Part shown: piece by piece, positions 1 through 7,923 of the stretch
How the letters are laid out: every line of letters begins with the position of its first letter
Position numbering within the stretch: the stretch's first letter is position 1
NCBI RefSeq assembly: GCF_024753565.1
Contig: NZ_JANTPT010000002.1
Coordinates: forward strand, 214,210-278,209
Reading direction: 5' to 3'
Length of the DNA stretch: 64,000 bases
From: Mechercharimyces sp. CAU 1602
Lineage (GTDB): Bacteria; Bacillota; Bacilli; Thermoactinomycetales; JANTPT01
Notes under the pieces: model-generated
Told to the model about the DNA's origin: nothing
Databases searched by the model: none
The model's input: only the letters and a program-made list of their open reading frames with translations
Translations under genes and position numbers: made by a program

Positions 1-443
1 TTGGCTTGTTCGCTTGCATCCAATTCTTTTTCCATCAGCTTTGAAGCAAGCAAGACCGATAGTTGTCCCACTTCACCGCGCAACTGGGCAACCGCTTTTT
101 CTTTTTCTTGTATGATTTCCGCTTTCGCGTCATTTAGCATTTGTTCAGCACGCTCGTTAGCGGCAGCGATAATCTGTTGTGCTTCTTGCTCTTTCTGCTT
201 CTTCGCACGTTCAAGAATCGCATGTGCCTCGTTGCGAGCCTCCTTCAATGCAGCTTGTTGATCAGCAATCAACTGCTCTGCCTGCTTCTGGCTATTTTCT
301 GCCGCGCTAATTTGCTCATCGATATAGGATTGACGCTTGCGCATCACTTCTACCATCGGACGCAAAGCAAATTTCGAAACCAATAGCATCAGAACCAAGA
401 CGACCGCAAGTAGAAATGCCATTGTACCCACATGTAGACTCAA
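1..443 (-). CDS. atpF: F0F1 ATP synthase subunit b (partial, C-terminus outside window)
   Basis: Peripheral-stalk subunit b, which links the membrane a/c sector to F1. About 147 codons are visible before the window edge. There is one N-terminal membrane segment (about residues 6-26, rich in L/V), then a long charged helix with repeated A/E/K/Q heptads typical of the b coiled coil. The start is a TTG at 443, chosen because a GAAAGGAGTG Shine-Dalgarno lies 6-7 bases upstream and no ATG fits better. It follows atpE by 90 bp in the same operon. The remaining C-terminus and the delta, alpha, gamma, beta and epsilon genes should continue beyond the edge. Confidence 0.95.
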   Translation of the reverse strand, partial: MSLHVGTMAFLLAVVLVLMLLVSKFALRPMVEVMRKRQSYIDEQISAAENSQKQAEQLIADQQAALKEARNEAHAILERAKKQKEQEAQQIIAAANERAEQMLNDAKAEIIQEKEKAVAQLRGEVGQLSVLLASKLMEKELDASEQA

Positions 444-533
444 ATCCGGTCACTCCTTTCAATCACAAATGGCCTCTTACATCGAAACAAAAAGGGGGCG
501 TTATCCCGTCCCCCACTCTATCTTCAAGTAACT

Positions 534-758
534 TTAGCTGCCGATGACACCCATCAATACCAAGATCCCGAAAGCGATCGAAATAATTGGAAGCGCCTCA
601 ACAAGACCCAATGCGATCATGGACTGACCAAACAACGTACCACGTGCTTCTGGTTGACGAGCGATACCCTCGATGTAACGGCTAAACAAAATTGCGTTCC
701 CCAAACCTGCTGCAATCGCTGCAAATGCGATCATGATTCCACCAGCTAATACACTCAT
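534..758 (-). CDS. atpE: F0F1 ATP synthase subunit c
   Basis: Proteolipid of the rotating c-ring, 74 residues in two transmembrane helices joined by a polar loop containing RQPEA (residues 34-38). The ion-binding carboxylate is Glu54 in the second helix (GLVEALPI). No obvious sodium-binding ligands accompany it, so proton coupling is likely, although this is not proven from sequence alone. A strong AAGGAGGA site precedes the ATG. It is third from last of the visible operon genes and sits between atpB and atpF. Confidence 0.97.
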   Translation of the reverse strand: MSVLAGGIMIAFAAIAAGLGNAILFSRYIEGIARQPEARGTLFGQSMIALGLVEALPIISIAFGILVLMGVIGS

Positions 759-790
759 TTTAAAAATCCTCCTTAGTAGTTAAGAAAATT

Positions 791-1534
791 TTAGTGATCA
801 TCCGCCACTTTTTGTCCAATATACACCATTGCTAACACGGTAAAGATAAAGGCTTGGATCGTTCCTACAAAAATCGAAAATCCAACCCAGATTAGCAGGG
901 GTAGCCCCGCCAACAAGCCTGCCTTCAGCATGATGATGATCAATACTTCACCTGCAAAGATGTTTGCCCATAACCGCATCCCGTGAGTTGTCGGTTTTGC
1001 CAATTCATCGATGATATGGAGTGGGAACATCGGTATATAAGGCTCAAAGTAATGCTTAGCATACTTCTTCGGGTTCTTGCGAATCCCCAAGAAATGTGCA
1101 AACAGCGTAATGGCAAAGGAGAGGGCAAATGCCACACTCAAATCTGCTGTCGGCGACTTAATAATCGACACTTCATTATGGGCGTCTTCAAGCACTTCGC
1201 TTGTTAAGCCCAATGAAGGAATCGGTTCATGCACCTCTGCCGAAAGCATGAAGATGACACCCAATTGGTTGGAAAAAAAGATGAACAGGAATATCGTAAA
1301 TGCCATCCCTAAAAATTTATCCGCCTGTTTATGATCCAAGCTCATGCGGGTAACTCCCTGGATAAATTCGATCACCATCTCCATGAAGTTTTGTAAACCC
1401 GTCGGCCTCATACTAAGACGCCGTGAAGCTAGAATCGTAAGAAGTAAAACGATTGCTGCAACGATGACTGATCCCAATACAACGGTTAAATCAATGGCCC
1501 ATATCCCCGAACCCAACTTCGGTGTTGCTTCCAT
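791..1534 (-). CDS. atpB: F0F1 ATP synthase subunit a
   Basis: Static membrane subunit that forms the proton half-channels against the c-ring. The protein is 247 residues and very hydrophobic. It carries the subunit a signature MRLWANIFAGE near residues 163-173, including the essential Arg of helix 4. An in-frame GTG/ATG could extend it to 1588, but the start at 1534 is preferred because AGGAGG lies nine bases before it. The first 44 bp overlap the 3' end of atpI, indicating translational coupling. Confidence 0.95.
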   Translation of the reverse strand: MEATPKLGSGIWAIDLTVVLGSVIVAAIVLLLTILASRRLSMRPTGLQNFMEMVIEFIQGVTRMSLDHKQADKFLGMAFTIFLFIFFSNQLGVIFMLSAEVHEPIPSLGLTSEVLEDAHNEVSIIKSPTADLSVAFALSFAITLFAHFLGIRKNPKKYAKHYFEPYIPMFPLHIIDELAKPTTHGMRLWANIFAGEVLIIIMLKAGLLAGLPLLIWVGFSIFVGTIQAFIFTVLAMVYIGQKVADDH

Positions 1535-1931
1535 CAGCATTCTCCTCCTTTCTGTCCATCCTGTCATGGCGTACGAGTAAGTAGCCAACGACAGCTAGGA
1601 GTATATAACTAATCGGCCAACCCAGTACCAGCGAGCGGTAGTCGATCCACTCCGGAAACCGGACCGCCATGATTACAGAGAATCCAATCATCAATATGCG
1701 GTTAACCAGTCCTGTTCCTGCTGGACCTTGTCCTGCAACGACGCGCTCACCAATGATTCGGATGCGCCGCGCTAAGTAAAGAACATTGTATAGACTGACC
1801 AATCCACCCAGGATGATCCCTGCCAAAAAGGGTTTGTATGGAGTTATTATCCACAACAGTACCAGGGTAGTAAGAATGATGCCTGAATATCGCAATATAT
1901 GGCGCCGTATCCAGTCCAATTCGTTCGTCAT
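1491..1931 (-). CDS. atpI: ATP synthase subunit I family protein
   Basis: Small membrane protein, about 146 residues with four hydrophobic segments, in the UncI/AtpI position at the head of ATP synthase operons. The family is thought to help c-ring assembly or magnesium supply. The start at 1931 was chosen over 1940 because AAGGA of the preceding gene's end is properly spaced only from 1931. The start region overlaps or abuts the atpZ stop and the 3' end overlaps atpB by 44 bp, so this is a tightly coupled cassette. Sequence conservation in this family is weak; the call rests mainly on topology and position. Confidence 0.8.
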   Translation of the reverse strand: MTNELDWIRRHILRYSGIILTTLVLLWIITPYKPFLAGIILGGLVSLYNVLYLARRIRIIGERVVAGQGPAGTGLVNRILMIGFSVIMAVRFPEWIDYRSLVLGWPISYILLAVVGYLLVRHDRMDRKEENADGSNTEVGFGDMGH

Positions 1932-1936
1932 CGCTG

Positions 1937-2155
1937 TCATTCCTTTATAAATGCTTTCAACGTCATCGCTGCCCCTACTATGCCTGTGATAAGGCCACCT
2001 AACACACCTACCAACAACCATACAGGTTCTGTGGAAAAGGTTTGATCCAACCATTTCCCCAGCCAGACGCCAATTAAAATCATGATGACAATCTCCGAAC
2101 CCAGAGTTCCGATCAACCCCATCATGCGAAGTGGGTTTTCAGTGTTTTTGTTCAC
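1937..2155 (-). CDS. atpZ: AtpZ/AtpI family ATP synthase accessory protein
   Basis: Short two-helix membrane protein of about 72 residues. The two hydrophobic segments are separated by a short loop and the first contains GVWLGKWLDQ, a pattern typical of the AtpZ/AtpI family (F0F1 ATPase-associated, implicated in Ca/Mg transport or rotor assembly). The GTG at 2155 is preferred because AAAGGGGTG lies about seven bases upstream; an ATG at 2176 would add seven residues. First gene of the operon, directly after the promoter at 2219-2248. Confidence 0.78.
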   Translation of the reverse strand: MNKNTENPLRMMGLIGTLGSEIVIMILIGVWLGKWLDQTFSTEPVWLLVGVLGGLITGIVGAAMTLKAFIKE

Positions 2156-2218
2156 ATCCACACCCCTTTGTGGCATCCTTTATGAAACTACTCATTCCTA
2201 CCCTAATCATCCCGTATA

Positions 2219-2248
2219 ATCGTACCGAAGCATAGGTGTTAATGTCAA
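2219..2248 (-). promoter_or_regulatory. Sigma-A promoter of the atp operon
   Basis: On the minus strand TTGACA (2248-2243) is followed after an 18-base spacer by TACGAT (2224-2219), about 60 bases before the first atp gene. The -35 hexamer is a perfect consensus. Transcription start is expected near 2212. Assigned by sequence match only. Confidence 0.7.
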
Positions 2249-2658
2249 CGCTTTCTTGCTCTATTTCCTCATACGAGTTCTGAACAAACCGTCACAATAT
2301 TGGTATTAATAACCAAATGGTAAATAACAGGGATTTCTCACAGGTTATTGCCACGTTCTCTTATACAATTTCCCAGTCTATATCGTTGTAACCAGCGATC
2401 TTTCCTCCCATTTTGTACTCAACTGCGAAAAGGTGATGTAAGCGACAGCAAAAGAGCTTAATGACAGAGTTTCCTGGCAAATTAAGCTCCCTATATGCAC
2501 CCGTTTTTAGTTCAACTTGCCCCTCGCTCTTCGCAAGAAAGGCACCCATCCCCTAACTTTTTCTAAGAATATATTTCCCCCCGAGGTCATTTTTTTATCC
2601 TGCCCCCAAATACTCGCCGCGATGGATCTTTTTACAGTCTTTGTTAAGCAAGTACTAT
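2249..2658. other. Intergenic region with no supported gene
   Basis: About 400 bp separating the atp promoter from the N-acetyltransferase gene. A 62-codon minus-strand reading frame (2361-2549) has no recognisable motif and no convincing ribosome site, so it is not called. There is no clear terminator for the N-acetyltransferase gene here and no riboswitch or tRNA-like structure that I can see. Confidence 0.5.
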
Positions 2659-3516
2659 TTACTTACTCTTCGCTGGTGCAAACACATCAACTCCTAGTTC
2701 ATGCAATACTGCAATCGCTTCTTCTAGAGGAAGATGAGGTAAATGGAACTCCGTTCGCATCACTTCTTTCACCTCATCCAAATCATGTAAATATTGTGTC
2801 GTTACGTTGCCGTCCTGCGTACGTATCGTCAATTTGTTATTATCTAACGCAATGCTGCGCCCCTGTTCTAACTGGTAGAGCTGGCAAAAAATTCGTTTCA
2901 TAAAGGTAGAATCAAGAGCGTACGAAGCTTGTAAGGATGGGCGAATCTCAGCCCAAGTATAGGTTTGATGAAGAGAAAATACCCAATCCGATTCTTTTCG
3001 TTCTCCATTTACTGTCCTTATATAACGGAAGTGATTCTCCTGACCTGGCTCTGCTTCAATACGACACTCTACCCCTGCATATGAACTAACTTGCTCTACA
3101 TCAGTAGTAAAAAAGACCGGAGAAAAAAACGGGGCTGCAGACCCACAATCTATATATGCCCATTCCTTAGGAGCTTCTGGCAATTGAACTAAGATAGCAA
3201 GATGACTTTTCCCTAACTTGGTCCAGCGGCACTTATAACCTAGGTGCTGTAATACGTGCAACAGATGATAGTGGATAGAATAACAGGTCCCCCCTAAGTT
3301 TTTCGCTATGATTTGCTTCACATATTGATCCGGTTCAGGAATACCTCGCTCTGCTCCACCTGCTTCTTTAAACAGTAGTAGCTTACTTATATTTTCAAAC
3401 GGAATTTTATTTAAATGTGAGGTTATGATTTGACTCAAGTGGTCAGCCGATGGTGATTGTGGTGTAATCCCTAAAAATTGAATGTAGCGCTGAATCCATA
3501 CTGGTGTGTGACTCAT
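2659..3516 (-). CDS. Arylamine N-acetyltransferase family protein
   Basis: Cytosolic enzyme of the NAT family, which moves an acetyl group from acetyl-CoA to arylamines or hydrazines through a cysteine thioester. The catalytic triad is visible: Cys78 in GGTCYS (family RGGxC), His105 in SHLAIL and Asp123 in YIDCG, at spacings matching the family. The length (285 residues) and the N-terminal IPFENIS motif (family FENL) also fit. It lies alone between the atp operon and upp, both of which are adjacent in Bacillus, so it is an insertion into a conserved order. Substrate cannot be told from sequence. Confidence 0.88.
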   Translation of the reverse strand: MSHTPVWIQRYIQFLGITPQSPSADHLSQIITSHLNKIPFENISKLLLFKEAGGAERGIPEPDQYVKQIIAKNLGGTCYSIHYHLLHVLQHLGYKCRWTKLGKSHLAILVQLPEAPKEWAYIDCGSAAPFFSPVFFTTDVEQVSSYAGVECRIEAEPGQENHFRYIRTVNGERKESDWVFSLHQTYTWAEIRPSLQASYALDSTFMKRIFCQLYQLEQGRSIALDNNKLTIRTQDGNVTTQYLHDLDEVKEVMRTEFHLPHLPLEEAIAVLHELGVDVFAPAKSK

Positions 3517-3664
3517 CTTTATCTTCCCCTTCTCTTTATAAGTCGCCTGTTTAGTAAGTAGCTCTCTATTTCTCTTTTAGTCTACAAGAAGTTACAGGCG
3601 TCGCACGTCCCGCCATGGACTATACTTAAGCTACAACTTTAGTCTTATGTTACCTACACACACA

Positions 3665-3698
3665 AAAGCCCTTATGATCGCTTGATCATAAGGGCTTT
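3665..3698 (-). terminator. Intrinsic terminator of upp
   Basis: A 15-bp perfect stem (3665-3679 with 3684-3698) and GCTT loop lie just past the upp stop on the minus strand. The 3' arm ends in UUU, followed by a mixed GU-rich stretch. Confidence 0.8.
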
Positions 3699-3705
3699 GC
3701 CGCTG

Positions 3706-4332
3706 TTATCTCGTTCCGAATAAACGGTCTCCTGCATCACCTAAGCCTGGAGTTATATAACCATGCTCATTTAGACGCTCATCGATCGCAGCTACGTAAA
3801 GATCAACATCTGGATGTTCATGTTGCACGCGCTCAATTCCCTCTGGAGCCGCAACTAAACACATCAGCTTTAAGTTGCGTGCCCCCATCTCTTTGAGACG
3901 AATCAATGCCTCTGCCGCCGATCCTCCAGTTGCTAACATCGGATCAATCACGATCAATTCCCTTTCCTCAATATCAGACGGCATCTTCGCATAGTATTGA
4001 ACAGGCTCCAATGTTTCTGGATCACGGTACAACCCGATGTGACCTACTTTGGCTGCCGGAATGAGACGTAGGATCCCATCCACCATTCCTAATCCCGCCC
4101 GTAAGATCGGAACCAATCCTAATTTTTTACCCGACAAGATTTTACTCTCCATCGTAGCTACGGGTGTTTCAATCGTAATCTCCTCTAGTGGCATTTCTCG
4201 TGTAATCTCGTATGCCATTAAGGCAGATACTTCTTCTACCAACTCGCGGAAGGCTTTCGTACCTGTTTTTTTTCGTCTGATATAGGTTAATTTATGCTGA
4301 ATCAATGGATGATCCAAAACATATACTCCCAC
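3706..4332 (-). CDS. upp: Uracil phosphoribosyltransferase
   Basis: Pyrimidine salvage enzyme converting uracil and PRPP to UMP in the cytosol. The protein is 208 residues, the usual length. The PRPP-binding loop is at residues 127-139 ([12 protein letters not shown]) and the C-terminal [13 protein letters not shown] uracil-binding signature is intact. In Bacillus upp lies between glyA and atpI; here glyA is 13 kb away, with accessory genes between. Confidence 0.98.
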   Translation of the reverse strand: MGVYVLDHPLIQHKLTYIRRKKTGTKAFRELVEEVSALMAYEITREMPLEEITIETPVATMESKILSGKKLGLVPILRAGLGMVDGILRLIPAAKVGHIGLYRDPETLEPVQYYAKMPSDIEERELIVIDPMLATGGSAAEALIRLKEMGARNLKLMCLVAAPEGIERVQHEHPDVDLYVAAIDERLNEHGYITPGLGDAGDRLFGTR

Positions 4333-4392
4333 AGCTACACACCCCTTTCACACTCCGCCGACTATTTTACTGGTTCCTTCGTCATCTGTCCA

Positions 4393-5820
4393 TCATCTTC
4401 CTTTAAGTACAGCGATCGGTTTGCAGATAGCAACTACGGATGCTAACTTCGCTCCTACTACCGAGTCAATCACTTGATCCACATCCTTATAGGCTTGGGG
4501 ACACTCATCCAATATGGTTTCCAAAGTACGGTGATTTACCAAGATCTCCTCATCCGAACCCACTCGCATCGCTTGTGAAAACGAATCAACAGAAACTTGC
4601 TCCTTCGTTGCCCGTCGTGAACGCACCCGACCTGCCCCGTGGCAAATAGAGTAGTAATTTTTTACTCCTTCTTTTTCCCCCACCATAATATAGGAAGCCG
4701 TGCCCATCGAACCTGGAATCAAAGCAGGGTGACCTGTTTTCTTATATGAATCCGGATTAAGGAAATGACCTTTTGGAAGAGCGCGCGTTGTCCCCTTACG
4801 ATGAACGAACATCGCTTTATTGTGATGAGGCTCTTTTAGAGCATAATTGTGCATTAAATCATACAGTACAGGCATCTTAAAATCTTTTCCCAACAACCCT
4901 TGTAACGCTTGCTCTACCCCATAGGCTAGCATATGACGATTGGTAACAGCAAAGTTGAGCGCCGAATACATCAGATTAATATAACGCTGACCTTCCTCCG
5001 ATTGAATAGGCGCAAAAACCAAATTAGGGTCAGGGGTACCAATTCCCCATTTATACATAGCCCCCTTAAATTCCTTCGTATAACGGGGTCCCATCATCCC
5101 ACCCCAGGCACGTGAACCGGAGTGAATCATTACAATGATCTGCCCATCAAATAATCCCCAAGACTCTGCAATCTCACGCTTATCTTCAGCGATCTCAATG
5201 CGCTGTAATTCAATAAAATGATTGCCGCCCCCCAAGGTGCCCAGTTGTCCCCAGGCACGCTTCCACATCTTCTCTGGAATGTCGGCGAGCGCATCATGGT
5301 CAAAAGTAAATGTGGCATTCTCAATATGCGTTAAAGAGCGTGTTTTGGTAGGAGTATAAGAGTCAGGAACATAGTGACGGGGAAGACCACGAATTCCCTC
5401 TTTTATAATATCTTCCAACCAAATATCTTTATATGCAGAATGCGATTTCTCATGAATTGGCACATCTTTTTCGATTGCATCAATCATCGCGCGGCGAATA
5501 CGCTTGTCACGAACATCTTCATGATGCAAAGAAGTCATATGAACCCGCATGCCACATCCAATATCTGAGCCCACAATCGAAGGGGAAACGAAGCCGTCCT
5601 TCTGCATCCAAACTGCAGTTGTACCTATACACGTACCGATTCCTACATGAGCATCCGGTGTGTAACTCATATGTACACTGCGTGGAATCGTGAGATTATT
5701 ATCTGCCATCGTATATACTTTATCATCCAGGCTTTGAAATACCTCGTCGTTGGCAAATACATGTAAGTTTCCTTGTGTTAACTCTAGTTCACGATGATTA
5801 TTTCCATGTTCTTTTATCAT
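4393..5820 (-). CDS. rtcB: RtcB family RNA ligase (3'-phosphate/5'-OH)
   Basis: GTP-dependent ligase joining RNA 3'-phosphate or 2',3'-cyclic phosphate ends to 5'-OH ends. The 475 residues contain the family's metal and nucleotide motifs in order: PDAHVG (55-60), SDIGCG with Cys89, GGGNHF with His201, HSGSR (233-237), HN at 324-325, and CHGAGR with His394, the expected guanylylated histidine. Neither archease nor an RtcA or RtcR gene is adjacent, so it probably works in general RNA repair or tRNA healing. No strong promoter was identified in the 250 bp upstream. Confidence 0.93.
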   Translation of the reverse strand: MIKEHGNNHRELELTQGNLHVFANDEVFQSLDDKVYTMADNNLTIPRSVHMSYTPDAHVGIGTCIGTTAVWMQKDGFVSPSIVGSDIGCGMRVHMTSLHHEDVRDKRIRRAMIDAIEKDVPIHEKSHSAYKDIWLEDIIKEGIRGLPRHYVPDSYTPTKTRSLTHIENATFTFDHDALADIPEKMWKRAWGQLGTLGGGNHFIELQRIEIAEDKREIAESWGLFDGQIIVMIHSGSRAWGGMMGPRYTKEFKGAMYKWGIGTPDPNLVFAPIQSEEGQRYINLMYSALNFAVTNRHMLAYGVEQALQGLLGKDFKMPVLYDLMHNYALKEPHHNKAMFVHRKGTTRALPKGHFLNPDSYKKTGHPALIPGSMGTASYIMVGEKEGVKNYYSICHGAGRVRSRRATKEQVSVDSFSQAMRVGSDEEILVNHRTLETILDECPQAYKDVDQVIDSVVGAKLASVVAICKPIAVLKGR

Positions 5821-6035
5821 CTAGCTATCCTCTCTTTTCTAACTGATGAGGCAGTGAGAAAAGCCCACATGTGGCCATCTACAACCCTTACCTTCTAATC
5901 TACTTTTCGCTCATCAATATTCTATAGAAATAATAGAATACATGGTAAGAAAATGCAAACTTTATTCTGATATATTAAGATACTTAAACTACATATCTTC
6001 ATAACTCTTGCAGACAGAACATATGTTTGTTATGC

Positions 6036-6048
6036 TTATAGCTATAAT
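6036..6048 (+). promoter_or_regulatory. Candidate -10 with overlapping palindrome for the GNAT gene
   Basis: TATAAT at 6043-6048 lies about 24 bases before the start of the acetyltransferase. It is embedded in a 12-base perfect palindrome TTATAGCTATAA (6036-6047). No good -35 is seen at 16-18 bases, so an activator or extended -10 would be needed. Confidence 0.45.
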
Positions 6049-6071
6049 ATGACTTTCTAGGAGAACCCCAT

Positions 6072-6545
6072 ATGATTCAATTATCCACTTACAAGTCAGA
6101 ACACAAGAGACTCTTATCCACATTCTCCTTACCTCATGATCAACTCCAATACACCCAACTCCCCCAAGATGCCTTACACAAGTGTACAGAGGACCCTAAC
6201 CGTCATCCCGTGGTAATATTACATGCTGAGCGTCCTGTTGGCTTTTTTATTCTTCATCATCGCAGCGAACTTACTGATTTTACAAAGAAAGAAACGTCAC
6301 TTTTGATACGCTCGCTATCCGTTAACCACAGTGAGCAGGGAAAGGGAATTGCGCTCCAAGCAATGCGACTCCTCCCTAACTATGTTCGCTTACACTTCCC
6401 ACTTGTTACAGAACTAATGTTAGTCGTAAATGAGAAGAATATTGCTGCACAAGCTTTATATCATAAAGCCGGTTACCTCGATCATGGGATAAGGAGAGAG
6501 GGGCCCGTGGGGCCACAAAAAATCTTGCATTACAATATGTTGTAA
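6072..6545 (+). CDS. GNAT family N-acetyltransferase
   Basis: 157-residue protein with the GNAT acetyl-CoA fold. Motif A is visible as SVNHSEQGKGIALQ with the pyrophosphate loop QGKGIA at 89-94, and motif B as NIAAQALYHKAGY near residues 118-132. The substrate is unknown. Monocistronic: it has its own -10 and a strong bidirectional terminator shared with the convergent toxin operon. AGGAGA lies close upstream of the ATG. Confidence 0.85.
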   Translation: MIQLSTYKSEHKRLLSTFSLPHDQLQYTQLPQDALHKCTEDPNRHPVVILHAERPVGFFILHHRSELTDFTKKETSLLIRSLSVNHSEQGKGIALQAMRLLPNYVRLHFPLVTELMLVVNEKNIAAQALYHKAGYLDHGIRREGPVGPQKILHYNML

Positions 6546-6592
6546 ATCAAACAAGAGTAGGAGGTGATACCACCTCCTACTCTTGTTTGATT
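6545..6592. terminator. Bidirectional terminator between GNAT gene and SDP-like operon
   Basis: Perfect 22-bp inverted repeat (6545-6566 with 6571-6592) with a 4-base loop. It starts at the GNAT stop codon and overlaps the last codon of the convergent DUF1648 gene. It is unusually long for a terminator, so little read-through is expected in either direction. Confidence 0.85.
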
Positions 6593-7094
6593 ACTTAATC
6601 TTGTTACGCCGATATAAGAGTATGCCTATCGTCAGTAATAATATCCCTACGAACAACACCACTTCTTCCCATACAACGAGTGGAGTTCCGTACACAGCGG
6701 CATCAATAAATCTCTTGCTAAACCAGATAAAAAACAAAGTGATCTCTAATTTGAGCCAACTTATCAGAAGCTGAGCATTTTGATACATCGCAGCTGCATT
6801 TTCATGAGATAATCTCGCAGGGTAATTAAAATGGTGAGGATATTTAGCCATAACTGTCATCACTATATATATGACTAGAGGAATCATGATGATAAAGAGA
6901 GTAAACCCCTTACCTCCCCATCCGTCTGCCTTCCCTGTTTCATCGAAATGAATAGGAATCTCACTGGGCAGAGCAGACCATTGTATACCTAAGTATAGGA
7001 GGATTGCCATAAATAACAGGACGCAGATAAGGTCATGGATTCTTTCTGTTCGTGTTTTATGTCGCTCTATTTGAGGGTTTTTACCCATATCCAT
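6591..7094 (-). CDS. DUF1648 membrane protein, candidate immunity protein for the SDP-like toxin
   Basis: 167-residue protein with four predicted membrane segments (about 20-37, 64-83, 107-127, 144-162). Residues 42-62 carry the DUF1648 signature (LPSEIPIHF, then G-ADGWGGK). In B. subtilis the SDP immunity protein SdpI begins with a DUF1648 half followed by an SdpI-type half; this protein has only the first half plus two further helices. It is the last gene of the SDP-like operon, just after the toxin gene, which is where immunity would be expected. Immunity is inference. A GGAGGGGGG site precedes the ATG. A hairpin separates it from the toxin gene and may tune their ratio. Confidence 0.8.
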   Translation of the reverse strand: MDMGKNPQIERHKTRTERIHDLICVLLFMAILLYLGIQWSALPSEIPIHFDETGKADGWGGKGFTLFIIMIPLVIYIVMTVMAKYPHHFNYPARLSHENAAAMYQNAQLLISWLKLEITLFFIWFSKRFIDAAVYGTPLVVWEEVVLFVGILLLTIGILLYRRNKIK

Positions 7095-7128
7095 CCCCCC
7101 TCCCTCTGGCTATTAATAAATAAAATGA

Positions 7129-7164
7129 CTTCGATTCATGTAAAAAGCATCCCATGAATCGAAG
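7129..7164 (-). terminator. Hairpin between toxin gene and DUF1648 gene
   Basis: Perfect 12-bp stem (7129-7140 with 7153-7164) and 12-base loop. On the minus strand it is followed by TCATTTTATTTATT, a loose U tract. It is likely a partial terminator or an mRNA-stabilising 3' end for the toxin message. Confidence 0.6.
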
Positions 7165-7200
7165 CTGAATCTATTTCTATATTTCTAGCTATCCATATTG

Positions 7201-7833
7201 CTAGTTACTCGCTAATCTCGTCACTACATTGTTTACTAACATTTCCTGCATCAATTCAGCGTCTTTAGGAGACTTGGCAGACGTCCAGAAGGTGGTTTTT
7301 ACCACTACAGCTGCATAGATCGTTACTGCACCCGCGGCTGTCGCTACAACAGCATGGCTATACGCTCCCACCGTCGTGATTGCAGCTGCCAAAATTGCTA
7401 CATAACATTGTCCTGTTCCAGCACCTTCAATCTCTTGATGAGCCTTCCCATTCTCTTGCTCAATCACTTGTGCCAACAGTTCCCCACTCTTTTTTAATGC
7501 TTTGTTTACCTTAACATGGCTACCACTGTATACTGCTTTTTCTAGGTTCACAAATACTTTCGGATCTTTTTCCTTCATTCTCGCCATAATATCATCGGCA
7601 ACAGCTACGTTATTTCCATCATTCTTCTTCATCTCCGCTAATAATTCCTCTGTCCAAATCTCAGGGAAAAGTTTTGCTACCGGACCTTGTCCAAAAACAA
7701 GACCGCGATAAATAGTTTCACCATCATACTTTGCTCCCTTTTCCAACGAGGGGGCAGCAAAGGAAGGTGTAGCCGCAACTCCAACAACCAATAGTGATAA
7801 AATCAACATCCAGGAAACCACTTTCTTCGTCAC
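7201..7833 (-). CDS. sdpC: SdpC-like toxin precursor (sporulation delaying protein family)
   Basis: Precursor of a secreted cannibalism-type peptide. It has an N-terminal signal peptide (hydrophobic stretch, then PSFAA), then a YRGLVFGQGPVAKLF block closely matching the GLLFGQGEVGKL region of B. subtilis SdpC. A long charged middle is followed by a hydrophobic Ala/Val/Thr-rich core beginning at the only cysteine (GQCYVA). That core corresponds to the mature SDP peptide; B. subtilis SDP carries two cysteines, here the second is absent. GTG at 7833 was chosen because AAAGGGGAG is six bases upstream; an ATG two codons earlier touches the ribosome site. Directly downstream of sdpA and sdpB homologues. 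Confidence 0.88.
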   Translation of the reverse strand: MTKKVVSWMLILSLLVVGVAATPSFAAPSLEKGAKYDGETIYRGLVFGQGPVAKLFPEIWTEELLAEMKKNDGNNVAVADDIMARMKEKDPKVFVNLEKAVYSGSHVKVNKALKKSGELLAQVIEQENGKAHQEIEGAGTGQCYVAILAAAITTVGAYSHAVVATAAGAVTIYAAVVVKTTFWTSAKSPKDAELMQEMLVNNVVTRLASN

Positions 7834-7923
7834 ATTCATCTCCCCTTTAATAATTAGTAAATAATAAAAATTCAATCTAAAAAGTGTTTTACTCCCTTAA
7901 TCACCCCCTTTCATACAATCCAC

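Noticed and set aside
2243..2256. cre site at the atp promoter
   Set aside because: TGTCAACGCTTTCT has two mismatches to the consensus at defined positions, so it was not called.
2361..2549. 62-codon minus-strand frame between atp and the N-acetyltransferase gene
   Set aside because: No ribosome site or motif; likely chance.
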